Shown: piece after piece, positions 33,633-37,318 of the stretch | How the letters are laid out: each line of letters starts with the position of its first letter | Position numbering within the stretch: the first letter of the stretch is position 1 | Source of the DNA: Hydrogenobaculum sp. | GTDB taxonomy: Bacteria > Aquificota > Aquificia > Aquificales > Aquificaceae | Direction: 5' to 3' | DNA: 37,318 nucleotides | NCBI GenBank assembly: GCA_023269915.1 | Contig: JAGDWZ010000048.1 | Coordinates: forward strand, 1-37,318 | Made by a program: the position numbers and the translations under genes | The notes under the pieces: model-generated | Told to the model about the DNA's origin: nothing | Seen by the model: only the letters and a program-made list of their open reading frames with translations | The model's database searches: none

Positions 33633-36050
33633 ATGAATAAAAGTTTAGAAGGTAAACTAGTAGTTTTCCTAGACGAAGTTGGTATCGACGACATACCTTA
33701 CGTTGGTGGGAAAAACGCATCTTTGGGGGAGATGATAAGACATTTAAAACCAAAAGGAGTAAATGTACCTTATGGTTTTGTGGTAACCGCCGAAGCTTAC
33801 AGATACTTCATAAAGCACAACAACCTTGAAGAGAAGATAAAAGATGCCCTAAAAGATTTAGACCCTTCAAACTTAGAACAGCTTGCCAAGAAAGGCCATG
33901 CCGTAAGAGAAATGATAAGAGCTGGTGATTTTCCGCAAGACTTAGAAGACGAGATAACAAAAGCTTACGAAAAACTATCCCAAATGTATAACACCCATGC
34001 AGTAGATGTGGCGGTTAGATCTTCTGCCACAGCGGAGGATTTACCTGATGCTTCTTTTGCAGGTCAGCAAGAAACCTATCTAAACGTAGTAGGGGCTCAA
34101 AATGTACTTGTAGCCGTCAAAAATGGTTTTGCATCGCTTTTCACAGACAGAGCCATATCCTATAGACATTCTCACAACTTTGACCACTTTAAGATAGCCA
34201 TATCTATGGGTGTCCAAAAGATGGTACGCTCAGATTTAGGTGCCTCTGGGGTTATGTTTACCATAGATACAGAAAGCGGCTTTAAAGATGTGGTGGTTAT
34301 AAACGCCATATACGGTCTTGGAGAGATGATAGTCCAAGGTATGGTAACTCCAGATGAGTACATGGTCTTCAAGCCTACTCTCAAAAAAGGCTTTTCTGCC
34401 ATCATAGAGAAGAAACTTGGCAAAAAAGATAGGAAAATGATATACGGGGTGGGGTCTGATAGGGTGAAGATAATAAACGTGCCTCAAAATGAGCAAAAGC
34501 TTTACGCTTTAAATGATGATGAGATACTTACCTTGGCAAAATGGGGCATAGAAATAGAAGAGCACTACAAAAAACCTATGGATATAGAATGGGCAAAAGA
34601 CGGCAACGATGGTCAGCTTTATATAGTCCAAGCAAGACCAGAAACAGTCCAATCAAGACGCCAACAAAATAAGCTCATAGTATACGAAATAAAAGACCCT
34701 CTTGAAGAAAGGATAAATCACAGGATATTAAGCGGCATAGCCGTAGGTGATAAAATAGCCGTAGGCACAGTAAAAGTGATACACAGCATCAAAGAAGCTT
34801 CAGATTTTAAAGAAGGAGATATACTGGTTACAGATATCACAGACCCAGACTGGGAACCTATAATGAAAAAAGCCGCTGGCATCATTACCAACAGAGGCGG
34901 TAGAACCGCACATGCAGCTATAGTGGCAAGAGAATTTGGTGTCCCAGCTGCCGTAGGTACCCAGAAGGCAACAGAAGTGTTAAAAACTGGTATGAGAGTG
35001 ACACTTTCTTGCGCTGAAGGAGAAACTGCATACGTATACGATAAAGAGTTGGAATTTGATGCAAAAGAAATAGATTTATCAAACATCAAAAAGCCAAAAA
35101 CCAAAATAATGATAAACGTAGCAGACCCAAGCTCGGTGTTTAGATACGCCGCCATTCCAAACGATGGGGTAGGTCTTGCCAGAGAAGAGTTTATCATAGC
35201 AAACTATATAAAAATACATCCTTTAGCCCTTATAAACCTAAATTATGTAAAAGAAAAAGACCCGGAGCTTTACAAAGAGATAGAGAATATAACCTTTGGC
35301 TACGACAACAAAGAAGAGTATTACGTAAAGAAGCTTTCTTACGGGATAGCAAAGATTGCGGCGGCTTTTTATCCAAACCCTGTAATAGTGAGGTTTTCTG
35401 ATTTTAAAAGCAACGAATACGCAGGACTTTTAGGCGGTAAATATTTTGAGCCAAAAGAAGAAAACCCAATGATAGGCTGGAGAGGTGCTTCTAGGTATTA
35501 TTCAGATAAGTTTAAAGTAGCCTTTGGGCTTGAGTGTAAAGCAATACTAAGGGTTAGAAATAAAATGGGTCTTGACAACGTAAAGGTGATGGTGCCATTC
35601 TGTAGGACGCCTCAAGAAGGCGCAAAAGTGCTAGAAACCATGAAAGAGTTTGGGCTTGTAAGAGGAGAAAATGGCCTTGAAGTTTATGTAATGGCAGAAA
35701 TACCAAGCAACATAATATTAGCAGACCAATACGCCGAGATATTTGATGGATTTTCCATAGGTAGCAACGACCTAACCCAGCTAACCCTTGGTATAGATAG
35801 AGACTCTGATTTGGTAGCTCATCTATACGATGAAAGAAACGAAGCAGTCAAAATCATGGTGGCAAACCTCATAGACGTAGCCAAAAAAACCAACAGAAAA
35901 GTAGGTATATGTGGCCAAGCCCCAAGCGACTTCCCAGATTTTGCTCAGTTCTTAGTAGAAAAAGGTATAGACAGCATATCCCTAAATCCAGACTCAGTTT
36001 TTAAAACTATGCTTGCTGTCGTAGAAATGGAGGAAAAATTGCATAAATAA
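33633..36050 (+). CDS. ppsA: phosphoenolpyruvate synthase
   Basis: An 805-aa enzyme that makes PEP, AMP and phosphate from pyruvate and ATP, the entry to gluconeogenesis in an autotroph. In order: N-terminal ATP-grasp domain (PYVGGKNASLGEM, RSSATAEDLPDASFAGQQ), the phospho-histidine swivelling domain (GGRTAHAAIVAREFGVPA) and the C-terminal PEP/pyruvate TIM barrel (EIPSNIILADQYAEIFDGFSIGSNDLTQLTLGIDRDS). The length is normal (about 800 aa). It has a strong Shine-Dalgarno (ggaggt) and lies in the glyQ run with an aldolase gene. Confidence 0.96.
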   Translation: MNKSLEGKLVVFLDEVGIDDIPYVGGKNASLGEMIRHLKPKGVNVPYGFVVTAEAYRYFIKHNNLEEKIKDALKDLDPSNLEQLAKKGHAVREMIRAGDFPQDLEDEITKAYEKLSQMYNTHAVDVAVRSSATAEDLPDASFAGQQETYLNVVGAQNVLVAVKNGFASLFTDRAISYRHSHNFDHFKIAISMGVQKMVRSDLGASGVMFTIDTESGFKDVVVINAIYGLGEMIVQGMVTPDEYMVFKPTLKKGFSAIIEKKLGKKDRKMIYGVGSDRVKIINVPQNEQKLYALNDDEILTLAKWGIEIEEHYKKPMDIEWAKDGNDGQLYIVQARPETVQSRRQQNKLIVYEIKDPLEERINHRILSGIAVGDKIAVGTVKVIHSIKEASDFKEGDILVTDITDPDWEPIMKKAAGIITNRGGRTAHAAIVAREFGVPAAVGTQKATEVLKTGMRVTLSCAEGETAYVYDKELEFDAKEIDLSNIKKPKTKIMINVADPSSVFRYAAIPNDGVGLAREEFIIANYIKIHPLALINLNYVKEKDPELYKEIENITFGYDNKEEYYVKKLSYGIAKIAAAFYPNPVIVRFSDFKSNEYAGLLGGKYFEPKEENPMIGWRGASRYYSDKFKVAFGLECKAILRVRNKMGLDNVKVMVPFCRTPQEGAKVLETMKEFGLVRGENGLEVYVMAEIPSNIILADQYAEIFDGFSIGSNDLTQLTLGIDRDSDLVAHLYDERNEAVKIMVANLIDVAKKTNRKVGICGQAPSDFPDFAQFLVEKGIDSISLNPDSVFKTMLAVVEMEEKLHK

Positions 36051-36066
36051 TATATGTGAGGTATTT

Positions 36067-37086
36067 ATGGAAAAAGTTGTTCCTCTTGCCAAAAAGCTTT
36101 TAGAAGAGCGGGGAAGCATATTATTGGTTTGTCATGAAAACCCAGACGGTGATACCTTAGGTAGCGCTTTAGCTCTATATATATTTTTAAAAAAGTTAAA
36201 CAAAGATGTTTATGTTTTTTGTAAAGACAACATTCCTAAGTTTGCTCAGTTTTTACCAAGAGTAGATGAAGTCCTTCACCCAAAAGATTTGGAGGGAAAG
36301 TTCTTTGATTTGGCAATTATAGTAGATGCTTCTGGTTTCAAAAGGGCTAACTTTGAAATATCGTCAAACTGCAAAGCACGTATTGACCATCATGTGGGTG
36401 GGGATTTTTACGGACTTTACGATTTTGTAGATTATTCTTATGCTTCTACTACACTTTTGGTTTATGAGCTTTTAAAATACATAAACAAAGATCTCATAGA
36501 CAAAGACATTGCTCTTTGCCTTTACACTGGACTTTGCACAGACACGGGATTTTTCAGATACTCAAACACTACCAAAGAAGTGTTTGAGGCAGCATCATCG
36601 CTATGTTCTTACGGCGTAGAGCCAAACTACGTATGGAAAAATTTTGGAGAAAGAGAGAGCCTGTCTAAGCTAAAGCTTATAAGCAAAGCCTTAGAAAACC
36701 TTGAGATATTCCACAGCGGAAAAACCGCTGGTATTATCATAACTCAAGGCATGTTGGAAGAGACTGGAGCTCTTTACGAAGATACAGAAGGGCTTGTAAA
36801 CTATCCAAGAAGACTAGAAGGTGTTTATGTGGCTTTTGCCATGATAGAAACCAAAAAAGAGGACGGCACCACATTTTGGCGAGTATCTTTAAGAAGCAAA
36901 GAAGAGTTTGTAGACGTATCCAAAATAGCACAGCGCCTTGGAGGCGGTGGCCATAAGTACGCTTCTGGTTGTAAATTGTATGACGATATGCATACATCTT
37001 TATACAAGCTTTTAGACAGCATAGCCTTAGAACTAAACGCTTTAAGTAAAGATAAAGAGCTTTCTTTGGAAGAGGTAAAAGTTTAA
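36067..37086 (+). CDS. DHH-family phosphoesterase (NrnA-like oligoribonuclease/pAp phosphatase)
   Basis: A 339-aa DHH-DHHA1 protein. Metal-site motifs are HENPDGDTLGSALAL, IIVDASG, RIDHHVGG and GLCTDTGFFRY. The DHHA1 substrate-binding signature is GGGGHKYASG near the C-terminus. The size and architecture fit NrnA, which degrades 2-5-nt RNA and dephosphorylates pAp; in some species it also cleaves pGpG, the product of EAL enzymes such as the one at 24193. It is the last gene of the glyQ operon, 16 nt after ppsA. Confidence 0.9.
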   Translation: MEKVVPLAKKLLEERGSILLVCHENPDGDTLGSALALYIFLKKLNKDVYVFCKDNIPKFAQFLPRVDEVLHPKDLEGKFFDLAIIVDASGFKRANFEISSNCKARIDHHVGGDFYGLYDFVDYSYASTTLLVYELLKYINKDLIDKDIALCLYTGLCTDTGFFRYSNTTKEVFEAASSLCSYGVEPNYVWKNFGERESLSKLKLISKALENLEIFHSGKTAGIIITQGMLEETGALYEDTEGLVNYPRRLEGVYVAFAMIETKKEDGTTFWRVSLRSKEEFVDVSKIAQRLGGGGHKYASGCKLYDDMHTSLYKLLDSIALELNALSKDKELSLEEVKV

Positions 37087-37101
37087 ATATATTTTTCAAA
37101 A

Positions 37102-37126
37102 GCCACAAAAGGTATCACCTTGGGGC
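37102..37126. terminator. weak hairpin between convergent genes (possible bidirectional terminator)
   Basis: The 61-bp gap between the DHH gene and the convergent partial gene holds AAGGT-atc-ACCTT, with a possible outer GCC/GGC pairing. On the minus strand it is followed by TTTTGAAAAATATATTT; on the plus strand only by aaaattt. The stem is short, so this is tentative. Confidence 0.3.
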
Positions 37127-37147
37127 AAAATTTATCATTTTATAAAA

Positions 37148-37318
37148 TCAGTCGTTGTCATCTTCTAACATGACATTTCCAGTATAGTATATATTAGATG
37201 TACAACTTGATACACTGCACATACTCACATCTAGCAGATAGCTGCTACCAGATGTAAAGGAAGACCATGTCATAGAAGTTGGATAAATCGTCGGGCTAAA
37301 AAGTGGTATTGCAATCAA
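37148..37318 (-). CDS. C-terminal end of an unknown protein, Ser/Thr-rich (cut by window edge)
   Basis: The minus strand is open from the window edge to TGA at 37150-37148, giving 56 residues. They are Ser/Thr/Tyr-rich with two cysteines and include TMTWSSFTSGSSYLLDVSM, a pattern like the start of fibronectin-III/Ig-like modules of surface proteins (tWs...ygs.sYlldvs), ending acidic (MLEDDND). The stretch is too short to name a family. It is convergent with the DHH gene; with only 56 codons seen, chance openness is possible but the composition looks coding. Confidence 0.5.
   Translation of the reverse strand: MIAIPLFSPTIYPTSMTWSSFTSGSSYLLDVSMCSVSSCTSNIYYTGNVMLEDDND

Noticed and set aside
34718-35197. 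Minus-strand ORF of 159 aa
   Set aside because: It is antisense to ppsA across the phospho-histidine domain; low-complexity Ser/Ala/Pro composition typical of a reversed frame.
36737-37108. Minus-strand ORF of 123 aa
   Set aside because: It is antisense to the 3' half of the DHH phosphoesterase gene with no independent support.
37137-37148. 12-bp perfect palindrome ATTTTATAAAAT
   Set aside because: It is pure A/T in an AT-rich gap, so easily expected by chance; no link to either convergent gene.

Overview
The window looks like the chromosome of a thermophilic, AT-rich bacterium of the Aquificota (Aquificales), most probably close to Hydrogenobaculum. This is inferred from the gene set, the very compact packing (no gene-free stretch over about 300 bases) and A/T-rich codon use; no search was run. 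Most genes are housekeeping, arranged in tight operons with overlapping stop/start codons.

Region by region. (1) 1-1212 is a small accessory island, all on the minus strand: mntA then hepT (a type VII toxin-antitoxin pair), then a tandem array of eight 17-18 bp units (375-522), then the start of an Rpn/YhgA-type PD-(D/E)XK nuclease gene cut by the window edge. (2) 1273-9268 (+) carries AMMECR1, endonuclease V, MurJ, CcdA, peptide deformylase, a SpoVG-like small protein, ResB, tRNA-Phe and a TgpA-type membrane transglutaminase. CcdA and ResB belong to system II cytochrome c maturation. (3) 9359-12306 (+) has ClpC and an exported PEBP-family protein. (4) 12307-19860 (-) is a ferredoxin-like iron-sulfur subunit and murE, followed by an overlapping run nth / small membrane protein / flhA / flhF / flhG / udg, in which flagellar export and placement genes are flanked by base-excision-repair enzymes. 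(5) 19955-24960 is a mixed region: a small secreted protein, tRNA-Ser(GCU), an ABC-2 exporter, a 60-aa membrane protein, a TrpG/PabA amidotransferase, a small outer-membrane barrel, RsmI and an EAL phosphodiesterase. (6) 24965-27623 (-) has a DUF996-like membrane protein and a CopA/CcoI-like P1B ATPase. (7) 27701-37086 (+) is one long probable operon: glyQ, glyS, a DhnA/ADH-synthase-type aldolase, fabI, a shortened molybdopterin-oxidoreductase-like protein, ppsA and a DHH phosphoesterase. (8) At the right edge the C-terminus of an unknown minus-strand protein enters.

No large mobile element, prophage or CRISPR array is visible. The most unusual signals are the 17-18 bp repeat array between hepT and rpn; a recurring architecture in which genes without a Shine-Dalgarno have a TATAAT-like -10 box ending 5-8 nt before the ATG, suggesting leaderless mRNAs, whereas most other starts preceded by untranslated sequence have clear GGAGG-type sites; the BER/flagellar operon; and the shortened molybdopterin-like protein in the glyQ operon.
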